64,000 nucleotides of DNA from an uncultured Oscillospiraceae bacterium (GCA_910588145.1 CAJUPO010000006.1:1-64000), one strand, 5' to 3'. Shown: positions 7,811 to 18,851, numbered from the stretch's first letter. The notes: generated by a model not told the origin, from the sequence alone. Numbers and translations are program-made.

Positions 7811-10453
7811 TCACTTCAAAAATTCACCGGCAATGCTCTCAAGAGAGCTTAGAGCTTCATCGACCATATAATTCTTTCCAACACCCGCCATTGCATGATC
7901 AGGACGTCCGCCGCCCTTTCCTCCGGTAACCGCAGCTATTCTCTGAACAATTTTACCCGCATGAGCGCCCTTGTCAATAGCGTTTTTGCCGCAGACACAA
8001 TATAATGTACCCTTTTCATCAGATATTCCTGCAAAAACAGCTACTACATCCTGAGTCTGTTCCTTAAGCTTATCACCTATCTGCCTTAGCTGATCCGGAT
8101 TTGTACCGTTTAAGAGAGCAGAAATAATCTTAATACCGTTAATTTCCTTCGCATTATCAAACATTCCGCTTAACTGATTGCCTGCAAGCTGCTGATTAAG
8201 CTTTTGAATCTGCTTATCTTTTTCCTTTATTTCTTCCGTAAGAGCCTTACAGCGCTCTGCCAGCTTAGCCGGATCAGCTATTTTCAGAACTGAAAAGGCG
8301 TCCGACATATAAGTTCTGAGTTCATTCATAAGAGTCAGAACACCGTTGCCGGTTACAGCTTCAATACGTCTTACTCCAGCCGCTACTGAATTTTCGTTCA
8401 GTATTTTAAACAGTCCGATACTTGAAGTATTGCTTACGTGAGTACCGCCGCAAAATTCAACAGAAAAACCGCCTGCGTCAACAACACGAACCACATCTCC
8501 GTACTTTTCACCGAACAGAGCCATAGCGCCCATCTTCTTTGCTTCTTCAATAGGCATTTCCTTAGTAGAAACTTCTATTGATTCAAGAATTTTATTATTT
8601 ACAATATTTTCTATTTCCAACAGTTCTTCAGCAGTTACTGCGCTGAAATGAGAAAAGTCAAATCTGCATCTTTCACTGTTAACAAGCTGACCTGCCTGGT
8701 GAACATGATCGCCGAGCACCTCTCTGAGAGCTGCCTGAAGCAGATGTGCTGCGGTATGATTTCTCATTGTTGACATTCTTTTTTCCACATCAATTTCAGC
8801 AAAAACAGTATCATTTTTATTGATACTTCCCTTTTCAACTGATCCGAAATGCAGGAAATGTCCGTTATCAGTTTTTGATACACTGTACACTGCGAAAGTC
8901 ATTTCACCGGCTGTAAGAAGACCCGTATCAGAAGCCTGACCGCCGCTTTCAGCATAGAACGGAGTTTTATCAAGAATAACCACTGCTTCATTTCCTTCAG
9001 AAACTGAATCGGCAGGTTTTCCGTCAGCAAAAATTTCCATAACCTTAGAGTCATGCTTGAATCTTGTATATCCGGTAAATTCTGTTTCCGGTGAAGTTAT
9101 ACCGGCAGTGCTGTCATCACTCCATGAAGTCTTAACTTTTGAAGCTCTGTCATTTCTTGCCTTACGCTTCTGCTCCTCCATGCATTCAAGGAATCGTTCC
9201 TCATCAACAAGTATTCCTCTTTCAGCGGCAATTTCCTTTGTAAGATCAAGGGGAAAACCATATGTATCGCTAAGCTTAAAAGCATCCTCACCGGACAGAA
9301 CATTTTTAATCCCGCTGGTTGCGATTTTATCAATAAACTGTTCAAGAAGCTCTGTTCCCTTATCAATGGTTTTAGCGAAGCTTTCTTCCTCATGTCTGAT
9401 AATTTTTCTTATAAGTTCTCTTTTTTCATCCAGTTCAGGATAAGCTGACTTATTCTCATCTATAACTGTATCGCATACCTTATACAAGAAAGGTTCCTTT
9501 ATTCCCATCATCTTGCCGTGTCTTGCAGCACGTCTTAGAAGTCTTTTGAGAACATATCCTCTTCCCTCGTTAGTAGGCGTGATTCCATCGCCGACCATAA
9601 AGGTTGTGCTCCTAATGTGATCGGTTATTACACGAAGTGAAACATCAGTTTTTTCATTTTCCTTATATTTTACTCCGGCAATTTCACATATTCTGTTCAT
9701 AATATTTGTAACAGTGTCAACCTCAAATAGATTATCAACGCCCTGTATTACACAAGCAAGTCTTTCAAGACCCATTCCAGTATCAATATTTGGGTGATCC
9801 ATAAGCGCATAATTTCCCTTGCCGTCACTGTCATACTGACTGAAAACCAGATTCCATACTTCGACAAATCTATCGCAGTCACATCCAACTTTACAGTCAG
9901 GAGAACCGCAGCCCTTATCCTCGCCTCTGTCAAAGTATATTTCTGAGCAAGGACCGCATGGACCTGAACCGTGTTCCCAGAAATTATCTTCCTTTCCAAG
10001 TCTTGTCATATGATCAGGAGAAACGCCCATATGCTTAGTCCAAATTTCATAAGCTTCATCGTCCTCCTCATAAACAGAAACATAAAGTCTTTCAACAGGA
10101 AGTTCAAGTACTTCTGTAAAGAATTCCCATGCCCACTCAATAGCCTCTGTTTTGAAATAATCCCCAAAAGAAAAATTTCCGAGCATTTCAAAATATGTAC
10201 CGTGTCTTGAAGTTTTTCCAACTCTTTCAATATCAGGTGTTCTAATGCACTTCTGGCAAGTAGTTACTCTTTTATTAGGCGGAACAGCCTGTCCAAGGAA
10301 AAACTTTTTAAGAGGAGCCATTCCTGAATTGATCAGCAAAAGACTGTTATCCCCCTGAGGAACAAGCGAAGCACTTGCCATTCTGGTATGACTTTTACTT
10401 TCAAAAAAAGACAGATACATTTCTCTGAGTTCATTAACTCCACGCCATTTCAT
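7811..10453 (-). CDS. alaS: Alanyl-tRNA synthetase
   Basis: The 880-residue enzyme charges tRNA-Ala. In order it has the class II catalytic core (MASASLVPQGDNSLL, RYFEMLGN-like segment, and GMGLERLACV near residue 240). The editing domain follows, with zinc ligands in HTAAHLLQ near residue 570 and CGGTH near residue 670. The C-terminal oligomerisation region ends with GGKGGGRPDHAMAG, the family's DHHA1 signature. The ATG at 10453 has GGAG nine bases upstream and gives the usual N-terminus; the longer frame from 10468 would place its ATG over that site. Expression is expected to depend on uncharged tRNA-Ala through the T-box leader upstream. Confidence 0.97.
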   Translation of the reverse strand: MKWRGVNELREMYLSFFESKSHTRMASASLVPQGDNSLLLINSGMAPLKKFFLGQAVPPNKRVTTCQKCIRTPDIERVGKTSRHGTYFEMLGNFSFGDYFKTEAIEWAWEFFTEVLELPVERLYVSVYEEDDEAYEIWTKHMGVSPDHMTRLGKEDNFWEHGSGPCGPCSEIYFDRGEDKGCGSPDCKVGCDCDRFVEVWNLVFSQYDSDGKGNYALMDHPNIDTGMGLERLACVIQGVDNLFEVDTVTNIMNRICEIAGVKYKENEKTDVSLRVITDHIRSTTFMVGDGITPTNEGRGYVLKRLLRRAARHGKMMGIKEPFLYKVCDTVIDENKSAYPELDEKRELIRKIIRHEEESFAKTIDKGTELLEQFIDKIATSGIKNVLSGEDAFKLSDTYGFPLDLTKEIAAERGILVDEERFLECMEEQKRKARNDRASKVKTSWSDDSTAGITSPETEFTGYTRFKHDSKVMEIFADGKPADSVSEGNEAVVILDKTPFYAESGGQASDTGLLTAGEMTFAVYSVSKTDNGHFLHFGSVEKGSINKNDTVFAEIDVEKRMSTMRNHTAAHLLQAALREVLGDHVHQAGQLVNSERCRFDFSHFSAVTAEELLEIENIVNNKILESIEVSTKEMPIEEAKKMGAMALFGEKYGDVVRVVDAGGFSVEFCGGTHVSNTSSIGLFKILNENSVAAGVRRIEAVTGNGVLTLMNELRTYMSDAFSVLKIADPAKLAERCKALTEEIKEKDKQIQKLNQQLAGNQLSGMFDNAKEINGIKIISALLNGTNPDQLRQIGDKLKEQTQDVVAVFAGISDEKGTLYCVCGKNAIDKGAHAGKIVQRIAAVTGGKGGGRPDHAMAGVGKNYMVDEALSSLESIAGEFLK

Positions 10454-10580
10454 AATTACATTCTCCATTCTGCCGCTTTCAAGCGGGAAATTTTATTTAT
10501 TGACCGCCGTTACAGTAAAGTAAATACAATACGGACACAAAAAAGCTATTTCGTCTGAATATAACCGAACACCAATAATA

Positions 10581-10615
10581 CAAAAAGCCCCCGTCCAAGT
10601 AATGGGACGAAGGCT
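10581..10615 (-). terminator. Conditional terminator of the alaS T-box
   Basis: The stem pairs 10605-10615 with 10586-10596 and is followed on the minus strand by five T. It overlaps the side of the T-box that would form the antiterminator. Confidence 0.85.
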
Positions 10616-10800
10616 CGTGGTACCACCCAAATTCAAAAGCAAACGCTTTCCTCTTATGCTTCCTAACGCGAAACACACGGCAGTTTTCACTGCAGACTCA
10701 AGGGTAGCACTCGCAGCACGTCCGGAAGCTTGCACCATCCGCTTCCTCTCTGTCAGGATCGCTTTACGATTATTCCTATCACAGTCATCCGAAATATTCT
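10581..10800 (-). ncRNA. T-box riboswitch of alaS (GCU specifier)
   Basis: This 375-base gap before alaS holds a T-box leader. On the minus strand the AGAGAGGA element of stem I lies near 10750 and the specifier region AGTGCTACC near 10702-10711. Its GCT triplet (10706-10708) is an alanine codon. The invariant T-box GGGTGGTACCACG is at 10616-10628, followed by a terminator stem AGCC..GTCC / GGAC..GGCT and a T-run. Pairing of uncharged tRNA-Ala to specifier and T-box would favour the antiterminator and switch on alaS and the genes behind it. Confidence 0.95.
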
Positions 10801-10807
10801 TTTATAA

Positions 10808-10835
10808 TTATATCAAAAATACAAAAAAAGTCAAT
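10808..10835 (-). promoter_or_regulatory. Promoter of the alaS operon
   Basis: On the minus strand TTGACT (10830-10835) and TATAAT (10808-10813) are 16 bp apart. The promoter lies immediately before the T-box leader and starts 9 bp past the stop codon of the penicillin-binding protein gene. Confidence 0.8.
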
Positions 10836-10843
10836 GATTTTTT

Positions 10844-12433
10844 TCAATAATTTATATTTGTCATTCTTTCTATAATTTCCTTGAAAACCGGAGCAGCACA
10901 ATCATTGCCGTATCCGCCGTCTTCGCACAAAACAGTCACTGCATATTTCGGTGAACTCAAAGGAAAAAATCCTGTTATCCAGCCATGGCATATTTCCGTA
11001 CCATCCTCATCAAATCTTGCAGTTTGTGTAGTTGAGGTTTTTCCAGCAGCATGGTTATTACTTGGTCTTGCATTGGAATCCGGATTTTTATCAACAGCCG
11101 CAATCATAAGATCCTGTAATCTGAATGCTGTTTCACGATCCATAACCCTTGTTATTTTTTCAGGTTCTCCACCGGAAACTGTTATTTTATCATCGGTTAT
11201 TCCCTTAACAAGACGGGGTACACAATAATTTCCCTCATTGGCAATTGCGCAGGTAAATGCACATACCTGAAGCGGAGCGGCAAGCAGTTTTCCCTGTCCG
11301 AAAGACATATTAGCCTTTTCAGCCGGAAGCTCTAAATCTTCAAGAGTTTGAAGATTCCCTCCGGAAGCGGTCATTCCCGACGCAAGAGGTATACTCATAC
11401 CGAATCCCATACGCTTAGCTGTATCAATAAAAAACTGATTGTCAATATGCTTTGACAGTTCAATAAAATATGTGTTGCAGGAATTTGCCATTGCTTCAGT
11501 CATATTCTGTTCACCGTGTCCGCCAAGGTCATGACATTTAAAAATCTGTCCGTCAACTTCCACTGAACCCGTACAGCAATAGGAAAAGTCTTCATTTAAG
11601 CCCTGTTCAAAAGCTGCTTGGGCTGTAACAAGCTTAAAAATTGAACCAACCCCATATGAATAAAGACACCTGTTAATTAAAGGACTATCCTCGTCTAAAA
11701 CGGCTTTATCCAGGTTTTCCAAGTCATAATCAGGAAAACTTGCCATGGCCAATATGTCCCCGCTGTAAATATCCATTACAGTAATTGCACCTTTTTTTAT
11801 ATTTCTCCCGGCAAGTTCACAGATGGCCTGGATATATCTGTCTATTGTCAGAACCACTCCCGACTTCATTTCTCCGCCATTGTATACGTCCTTTTTTATT
11901 CCATCAAGAGCCGTACCGTAACCGTTAACAGTATATGTCACTGAATTAACACTTTCTGCGGAACGTAAAAAATCGTTATACGCATATTCTATTCCGCAAA
12001 CGCCTTCTCCGTTAGCAGTATAGCCAGTAATATGATGAGCTATGCTGTTTTTTCCGTATCTTACCGGAACTTTAAAGGCTGTTATGTCCTCACTTTTAAA
12101 TTTTCCACTGGTTACAGAACACAAAAACGGCTTTCCGTATACAAGACTGCCGTAGTATTCATCCTTATCCCTTATAAACGGAAGTATTTCCTCAGCTGCT
12201 TCAGGCGTCGGATTTATAACTGCATAATATTCATATTCCCTGTTAACCAACGAATTCATATTTCGGTCATAAATATTTCCGTTGGTATGCCCTGCATTTA
12301 TGGTATAAGTTCCCTGTTTCTTACCGGCTGAAACATATTCCTCATTTTGTACTATTACAAAAAGTCTAAGATACAAGGTCGAAAACATCAGCATAAATAC
12401 AACTGAAAGTATAGTCATTCTTTTATACATCAT
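10844..12433 (-). CDS. Class B penicillin-binding protein (peptidoglycan transpeptidase)
   Basis: The 529-residue protein has an N-terminal membrane helix (about 6-24), a dimerisation-type region (about 45-200) and a C-terminal transpeptidase domain. The SxxK nucleophile motif is SIFK in GVGSIFKLV, the SxN motif is SCN in ANSCNTYF, and the third box reads AGKTSTTQT, so the usual KTG is KTS. Class B PBPs crosslink peptidoglycan peptides; relatives include PbpA, FtsI and SpoVD. No C-terminal PASTA domains are present, and the specific role in elongation, division or spore cortex is not resolved. It follows dtd and is read into the alaS promoter with no visible terminator. Its AGGAGG site lies inside a perfect hairpin. 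Confidence 0.9.
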   Translation of the reverse strand: MMYKRMTILSVVFMLMFSTLYLRLFVIVQNEEYVSAGKKQGTYTINAGHTNGNIYDRNMNSLVNREYEYYAVINPTPEAAEEILPFIRDKDEYYGSLVYGKPFLCSVTSGKFKSEDITAFKVPVRYGKNSIAHHITGYTANGEGVCGIEYAYNDFLRSAESVNSVTYTVNGYGTALDGIKKDVYNGGEMKSGVVLTIDRYIQAICELAGRNIKKGAITVMDIYSGDILAMASFPDYDLENLDKAVLDEDSPLINRCLYSYGVGSIFKLVTAQAAFEQGLNEDFSYCCTGSVEVDGQIFKCHDLGGHGEQNMTEAMANSCNTYFIELSKHIDNQFFIDTAKRMGFGMSIPLASGMTASGGNLQTLEDLELPAEKANMSFGQGKLLAAPLQVCAFTCAIANEGNYCVPRLVKGITDDKITVSGGEPEKITRVMDRETAFRLQDLMIAAVDKNPDSNARPSNNHAAGKTSTTQTARFDEDGTEICHGWITGFFPLSSPKYAVTVLCEDGGYGNDCAAPVFKEIIERMTNINY

Positions 12434-12443
12434 AAAAACTTAG

Positions 12444-12474
12444 CCTCCTGATTTGATTATTGACAATCAGGAGG
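12444..12474 (-). promoter_or_regulatory. Perfect hairpin sequestering the PBP ribosome binding site
   Basis: CCTCCTGATT (12444-12453) and AATCAGGAGG (12465-12474) form a 10-bp perfect stem with an 11-nt loop. In the minus-strand RNA, AGGAGG (12444-12449) is the Shine-Dalgarno site, ten bases before the ATG of the penicillin-binding protein, and the stem buries it completely. No T-tract follows, so this is not a terminator. Confidence 0.75.
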
Positions 12475-12525
12475 AAAATATAACATAAAATATAAATATT
12501 TTCTTAAGTTATGGAAGCCTTAAAT

Positions 12526-12966
12526 TCAAATATCCTCCAAAACAACTGTAAAAGGTCCGTCATTAAGCAGTTCAACCTTCATATCTGCTCCAAATACTCC
12601 GTTCTCTACCTTATCAACATATTTTCTGCATTCATCAGAAAAATATTTATATAGCCTTTCTGCAAGCTCAGGTTTTCCGGCATTCATAAAATTTGGACGG
12701 TTTCCCTTACGGCAGTCCGCATAAAGTGTAAACTGGGATACAACAAGTACCGACCCGTTCACATCACATACTGAAAGATTTATTTTATCGTTTTCATCAG
12801 AAAAAATTCTAAGCTTTGCAATCTTTGCCGCAAGTCTTTCTGCACATTCCTGCGTATCTTCCTGACCAACACCCAAAAAAACAAGAAGTCCTCTATCTAT
12901 ACTTCCCACGGTATTTCCATCAACATTAACCGCAGCATGAGCCACACGCTGAACTACTGCTTTCAT
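12526..12966 (-). CDS. dtd: D-aminoacyl-tRNA deacylase
   Basis: The 146-residue protein is the full length of Dtd, the homodimeric enzyme that frees tRNA of mistakenly attached D-amino acids and also glycine from tRNA-Ala. It has the N-terminal MKAVVQRV, the active-site SQFTLYAD near residue 78, and the cis-proline loop in NRPNF in place of the common RRPSF-type text. The C-terminal NDGPFTVVLE is also typical. AAAGGAAG lies upstream, but another ATG followed at once by AAT TAA sits between it and the accepted start. Confidence 0.95.
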   Translation of the reverse strand: MKAVVQRVAHAAVNVDGNTVGSIDRGLLVFLGVGQEDTQECAERLAAKIAKLRIFSDENDKINLSVCDVNGSVLVVSQFTLYADCRKGNRPNFMNAGKPELAERLYKYFSDECRKYVDKVENGVFGADMKVELLNDGPFTVVLEDI

Positions 12967-12996
12967 TAATTCATATACTTCCTTTCATAATTTACA

Positions 12997-13026
12997 AAAG
13001 ACGGCTTTCAAAAGAAAACCGTCTTT
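12997..13026 (-). terminator. Terminator of the atp operon
   Basis: GACGG-TTTC and GAAA-CCGTC pair around a 4-nt loop and are flanked by A and T runs. It lies just after the atpC stop codon. Confidence 0.85.
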
Positions 13027-13030
13027 ATTT

Positions 13031-13431
13031 TTATTTCAATGATGATATATTAATTCTGTTGAGCGCTCTTTTAAGCTTTAACTCTGCCATTTTCAAGTCA
13101 TAATCGCTCTGGCTTTCCTTGATACGCTTCATAGCGTCTGCCTGAGAACGCTTAGCCCAGTCAAAATCAATTTCATCCGACCATTCAGCCGCCATAGCAA
13201 GTATAACTGTTTCTTCCTTGGAAACCTTGATAACGCCTCCTGAAATAGCGGCAATTTTAAATTTACCATCAATTTTAACTCTAAAAGGTCCTGCCGGCAA
13301 ATTGGCAACATAATTCTCATGCCCATACAGCACACCGGTATCGCCTTCAGTAGTACGTACAATAACCTGTTCCGTATCTCCGTCAAAAAACACCTTTTCA
13401 GGAGTAATGATTTTCAACTTAAAGGTTTTCA

Positions 13432-13432
<1 letters not shown>
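13031..13432 (-). CDS. atpC: ATP synthase F1 subunit epsilon
   Basis: The 133-residue protein has an N-terminal beta-sandwich (residues 1-85, including GDTGVLYGHENYVANL) and a C-terminal two-helix hairpin rich in charged residues. This subunit forms part of the central stalk and can inhibit ATP hydrolysis. The gene overlaps the atpD stop by one base and is the last gene of the operon before the terminator. Confidence 0.95.
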
Positions 13433-14874
<1,442 letters not shown>

Positions 14875-15735
14875 CTAATCCTGCGCATTTGCACCACCGA
14901 CAATTTCAGTGATTTCCTGAGTAATGGCAGACTGACGTGCCCTGTTGTAAATAAGGGACAGATTACTGATCATTTCATCAGCATTTTCCGTTGCATTTTC
15001 CATAGCAATACGTCTTGCCGCCTGTTCAGCCGCAAATGAATCAACAATTGCACCAAACAAAACACCGGATACATATCTTGGAATAAGAGAGTCAAAAACT
15101 GCCTCAGGAGTGGGTTCATAATTTGTTAGTCCCGTATCCTTTTTCCTTGAATCTATCTCCACCGGAATTACTGTCAGGCGCCGAGCCTCCTGGACAAGCG
15201 GAGACTTGCAGTCAGTATAGAACAGCTCTACTCTGTCAATTTTGTCCTTATTGTACACATTGATAATCTTTTCAGCAATACTGCTTGCGCCGTAAATTGA
15301 AATATTTTCAGCAATATTTTCATAGCGCTCCATAATTCTGAAATCTCTTTTTTCAAAATACTCAACGGCTTTTCTGCCGATTGGCAGGACTACTATATCT
15401 GAAACAGATTTCAGCTCATTGCATCTTTCCTGAGCCATTTTAAGAACATTTGCATTAAATCCGCCTGCAAGACCCCTGTCTCCGCCGATTACAATCAGAA
15501 GAACCACATTGTTCTTACGCTTTCTTGTATAAATCGAGTTAAATGCAGGATCTTCTGAAACTATATCGCTCATTGTTTCATAAAGTGTATTGAAAAACGG
15601 TTTGGAGTTATCCGCTCTTTCCTTAGCTTTTCTAAGCTTTGAAGACGCAACAAGCTCCATAGCCTTAGTGATTTGTCTGGTACTCTCAACACTCTTTATA
15701 CGGCGTTTTATATCTTTCATATTTGATGAAGCCAT
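14875..15735 (-). CDS. atpG: ATP synthase F1 subunit gamma
   Basis: The 286-residue protein begins MASSNMKDIKRRIKSVEST, the classical N-terminal helix of the rotating central stalk. It ends with NRARQSAITQEITEIVGGA, the paired C-terminal helix. GGAG lies five bases before ATG 15735; the upstream frame start at 15768 is not supported. The gene is separated from atpA by 134 bases with two strong hairpins. Confidence 0.97.
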   Translation of the reverse strand: MASSNMKDIKRRIKSVESTRQITKAMELVASSKLRKAKERADNSKPFFNTLYETMSDIVSEDPAFNSIYTRKRKNNVVLLIVIGGDRGLAGGFNANVLKMAQERCNELKSVSDIVVLPIGRKAVEYFEKRDFRIMERYENIAENISIYGASSIAEKIINVYNKDKIDRVELFYTDCKSPLVQEARRLTVIPVEIDSRKKDTGLTNYEPTPEAVFDSLIPRYVSGVLFGAIVDSFAAEQAARRIAMENATENADEMISNLSLIYNRARQSAITQEITEIVGGANAQD

Positions 15736-15787
15736 AAAATCTCCAATCACCGCCTGAACTGCCTGCATCCCAAATAGGAACAGACCA

Positions 15788-15863
15788 GGCGGTTTCCGCT
15801 TTACAGCGAGCGGACCGCCGAATTTTCCGCAGCAGCGGTTAAAAGATTACCGCAAGCTGCTGC
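15788..15863 (-). repeat. Two strong intercistronic hairpins between atpA and atpG
   Basis: Hairpin one pairs GGCGG..TCCGCT (15788-15800) with AGCGGA CCGCC (15809-15819). Hairpin two pairs GCAGCAGC (15829-15836) with GCTGCTGC (15856-15863), plus an inner CGGT/ACCG. They are far richer in G and C than the surroundings, and neither is followed by a T-tract on the minus strand. Confidence 0.75.
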
Positions 15864-15869
15864 TTATTC

Positions 15870-17387
15870 TTATGATTTATCCGCAATATATTTAGCTGTA
15901 AAGTCATTGAGAACCTGTTTCAGAGCGTCTTCATTTTCAGAAGTCAGATCTTTTGTTTCGCTGATTGACTTTATAATATCGGGATATGAATTATCAACGT
16001 GATCAAAAAGCTCGGTCTGATAATCAGAAATAAGCTTTACCGGAACATCCTTAAGGTAGTTGTTTACAACAGCGTAAATAATTATTACCTGATGTTCAAC
16101 GGTAAGGGGAGAATTTCTATCCTGCTTAAGCATTGCAACCACACGTTCACCCTTGGCAAGTCTTGCCTTTGTATCAGCGTCAAGATCAGAGCCGAACTGA
16201 GAGAACGACTGAAGCTCTCTGTACTGTGAATAAGTCAGCTTAAGTGAAGATGAAACTTTTTTCATAGCTTTTATCTGAGCAGCGCTTCCTACTCGTGAAA
16301 CAGAGATACCAGGGTTTACCGCAGGGCGTACGCCTGAGTTAAATAAATCTGTTTCAAGAAAAATCTGACCGTCAGTAATAGAAATTACATTAGTCGGAAT
16401 ATAAGCCGAAACGTCTCCCGCCTGTGTTTCAATTATAGGCAGTGCAGTCAGACTGCCTCCGCCGTATTCCTCGTTCAGACTGCATGCTCTTTCAAGAAGT
16501 CTTGAATGAAGATAAAAGACATCTCCCGGGTACGCTTCACGTCCCGGCGGACGCTTAAGCAGAAGCGAAAGTGTACGGTAAGCAACGGCGTGTTTTGAGA
16601 GATCGTCATAAACGCAGAGTACATCCTTGCCCTGGTTCAGAAAATATTCGCCCATTGCGCAGCCAGAATAAGGAGCAATATACTGAAGAGGCGCTAACTC
16701 TGATGCAGTAGCAGAAACAACTATCGTATATCTCATTGCTCCGGCCTTTTCCAGCGTTTCAACAACATTTGCAACAGTTGAACGCTTTTGACCTATTGCC
16801 ACATAGATACAGATAACATCTTGATCCTTCTGGTTTATAATGGTATCCAGAGCAATTGCCGTTTTACCTGTTTGCCTGTCGCCTATAATAAGCTCACGCT
16901 GTCCTCTTCCGATAGGAATCATGGAATCGATAGCCTTTATACCTGTCTGAAGAGGCTTATGAACTGATTTTCTTGTAATTATACCGGGTGCGATTTTTTC
17001 AATCGGTTCTGATTTTTCTGTAATAATCTGTCCCTTGCCGTCGATAGGCTGGCCCAGAGCATTAACAACTCTTCCCAGCAGTTCTTCACCAACCGGAACA
17101 GAAACGATTCTATTTGTTCTTTTAACTGAATCGCCCTCTTTTATATCAGAATCAGAGCCCAGCATAACTGCTGAAACGAAATCCTGTTCAAGGTTTAGCG
17201 CCATTCCATAAACTCCGCCGTCAAATTCCAGAAGCTCTCCTGACATACATTTTTCAAGTCCGTGAATTGTTGCAATTCCGTCGCCGACAGTCACAACAGT
17301 ACCAACGTCTTTAAGCTCCAGTTTTGTACTGTAATTCTTTATCTGCTCTTTAATTATACTCGTAATTTCATCCGGGCGTAAATTCAT
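15870..17387 (-). CDS. atpA: ATP synthase F1 subunit alpha
   Basis: The 505-residue subunit has the P-loop [15 protein letters not shown] near residue 170 and the alpha signature [17 protein letters not shown] near residue 362. It alternates with beta in the F1 ring and carries non-catalytic nucleotide sites. GAAGGTG lies upstream of ATG 17387 and the protein then starts [12 protein letters not shown] as in the family; the extra 15 codons upstream overlap atpH and are rejected. Confidence 0.98.
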   Translation of the reverse strand: MNLRPDEITSIIKEQIKNYSTKLELKDVGTVVTVGDGIATIHGLEKCMSGELLEFDGGVYGMALNLEQDFVSAVMLGSDSDIKEGDSVKRTNRIVSVPVGEELLGRVVNALGQPIDGKGQIITEKSEPIEKIAPGIITRKSVHKPLQTGIKAIDSMIPIGRGQRELIIGDRQTGKTAIALDTIINQKDQDVICIYVAIGQKRSTVANVVETLEKAGAMRYTIVVSATASELAPLQYIAPYSGCAMGEYFLNQGKDVLCVYDDLSKHAVAYRTLSLLLKRPPGREAYPGDVFYLHSRLLERACSLNEEYGGGSLTALPIIETQAGDVSAYIPTNVISITDGQIFLETDLFNSGVRPAVNPGISVSRVGSAAQIKAMKKVSSSLKLTYSQYRELQSFSQFGSDLDADTKARLAKGERVVAMLKQDRNSPLTVEHQVIIIYAVVNNYLKDVPVKLISDYQTELFDHVDNSYPDIIKSISETKDLTSENEDALKQVLNDFTAKYIADKS

Positions 17388-17406
17388 TAATACACCTTCT
17401 TTTAAG

Positions 17407-17940
17407 TTATTGTATTTTAAGCTGTTCCGCAACAGCTTTAAGCCTGCCCTTTATGCTGTTGTCAATCTGTGAATTGCCGTATTTGAGAATCATTCCTCCG
17501 ATTATAGAAGGATCTACTTCAACCTTAAGAACAACCTTTTTGCCCGACTTTTCCTCAAGCCTTGCCTTCAGCTTACCACAAAGCTCCGGTTTAATCGGAA
17601 TACTGGATATAACAGTCATTTCAGCAATATTCTTATACTGGTTGTAGCGTTTATTAAATTCAGATGTTATCCTGTCTATATAGGTAATTCTATTTTTCTC
17701 AGTAACAAGACAAATAAAATTCTTAACAACGCTTGGGTCCTTGCCAAATACCTTGTCTATTATATCAAGCTTTTCCTTTATTTCTATAACCGGTGAAAAC
17801 AAAAGCTTTATTAAATCAGGATTTGTTCTGAATATATCATTATAATTATTCAGTTCTTTATAAACCGGCTCAGGATCACCCATTTCCAGGCTAAGTTCAA
17901 AAAGGGCTTCAGCATAAAGCTTTCCTACATCGCCTGTCAT
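17407..17940 (-). CDS. atpH: ATP synthase F1 subunit delta
   Basis: The 177-residue protein fits the delta (OSCP-like) subunit that ties F1 to the peripheral stalk. The YAEALFELS start and the C-terminal [13 protein letters not shown] motif are typical. Its first codon overlaps the atpF stop by four bases (ATGA), implying coupled translation. Confidence 0.95.
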   Translation of the reverse strand: MTGDVGKLYAEALFELSLEMGDPEPVYKELNNYNDIFRTNPDLIKLLFSPVIEIKEKLDIIDKVFGKDPSVVKNFICLVTEKNRITYIDRITSEFNKRYNQYKNIAEMTVISSIPIKPELCGKLKARLEEKSGKKVVLKVEVDPSIIGGMILKYGNSQIDNSIKGRLKAVAEQLKIQ

Positions 17941-18434
17941 TTCAAATCACCCACATTTTCAATGAACTCATTGATATATTTCTCATGGTCGGATTCAGTA
18001 ATTTCCTTTTCGACCACCTTCTGGGCAACAAGAACAGCAAGCTCGGAAATTTCTCCTCTGAGTTCGTTGCGGGCACGTTTCTTTTCCTTTTCAACATCCT
18101 CATCAGCCTTAGCCATAATGAGTCCGGCTTCTTTCTTTGCGTCAGCTATAATCTCATCAGAACGCAGATGCGCTTTCTTGGACGCAGCTCTTATTATCTC
18201 GGCTGATTCCTCACGGGCACCGGACATAAGTGCAGAATACTCTGATTCAAGGGACTTTGCATGTTCCATAGCCTTATCGGCCTTGTCGTATGTTTCGTCA
18301 ACGTCATTTTGACGTTCTTCAAGAATCTTATATACTCTTCCGAAGAGAAAATGCTTGAAAACTAAAAATAAAATCAGCAGATTGCATAAAGTAAATATAA
18401 TCGTGCCGATATCAATGGATAAAAAGTCCAGCAT
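17937..18434 (-). CDS. atpF: ATP synthase Fo subunit b
   Basis: The 165-residue protein has one N-terminal membrane helix (about residues 8-28) and a long charged coiled-coil rich in Lys, Glu and Ala, the design of the peripheral stalk dimer. GGAGG stands before the ATG at 18434. It lies between atpE and atpH as in the standard order. Confidence 0.95.
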   Translation of the reverse strand: MLDFLSIDIGTIIFTLCNLLILFLVFKHFLFGRVYKILEERQNDVDETYDKADKAMEHAKSLESEYSALMSGAREESAEIIRAASKKAHLRSDEIIADAKKEAGLIMAKADEDVEKEKKRARNELRGEISELAVLVAQKVVEKEITESDHEKYINEFIENVGDLK

Positions 18435-18471
18435 TTATATTCCTCCAGCTTTTATTTTTTATTATTTCAGC

Positions 18472-18768
<297 letters not shown>

Positions 18769-18807
18769 TCAATTGCGGCATAAGTTATTCTTATTAATGT
18801 GCTGCGA

Positions 18808-18831
18808 TTGCCGTTTTAAGGCAAACGGCAA
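18808..18831 (-). repeat. Hairpin in the atpB-atpE spacer
   Basis: TTGCCGTTT (18808-18816) pairs with AAACGGCAA (18823-18831) around a 6-nt loop, a 9-bp perfect stem just after atpB and upstream of atpE. No full T-run follows on the minus strand. It may protect or define the atpE mRNA end. Confidence 0.6.
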
Positions 18832-18851
18832 GCCTTTTTACAGTCCGCTGA

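Noticed and set aside
9057..9443. Open frame of 128 codons antisense to alaS
   Set aside because: A shadow frame rich in Ser and Leu, with no ribosome site and lying wholly within a strong conserved gene.
10493..10738. Open frame of 81 codons across the alaS leader
   Set aside because: It overlaps the T-box RNA and has no family features.
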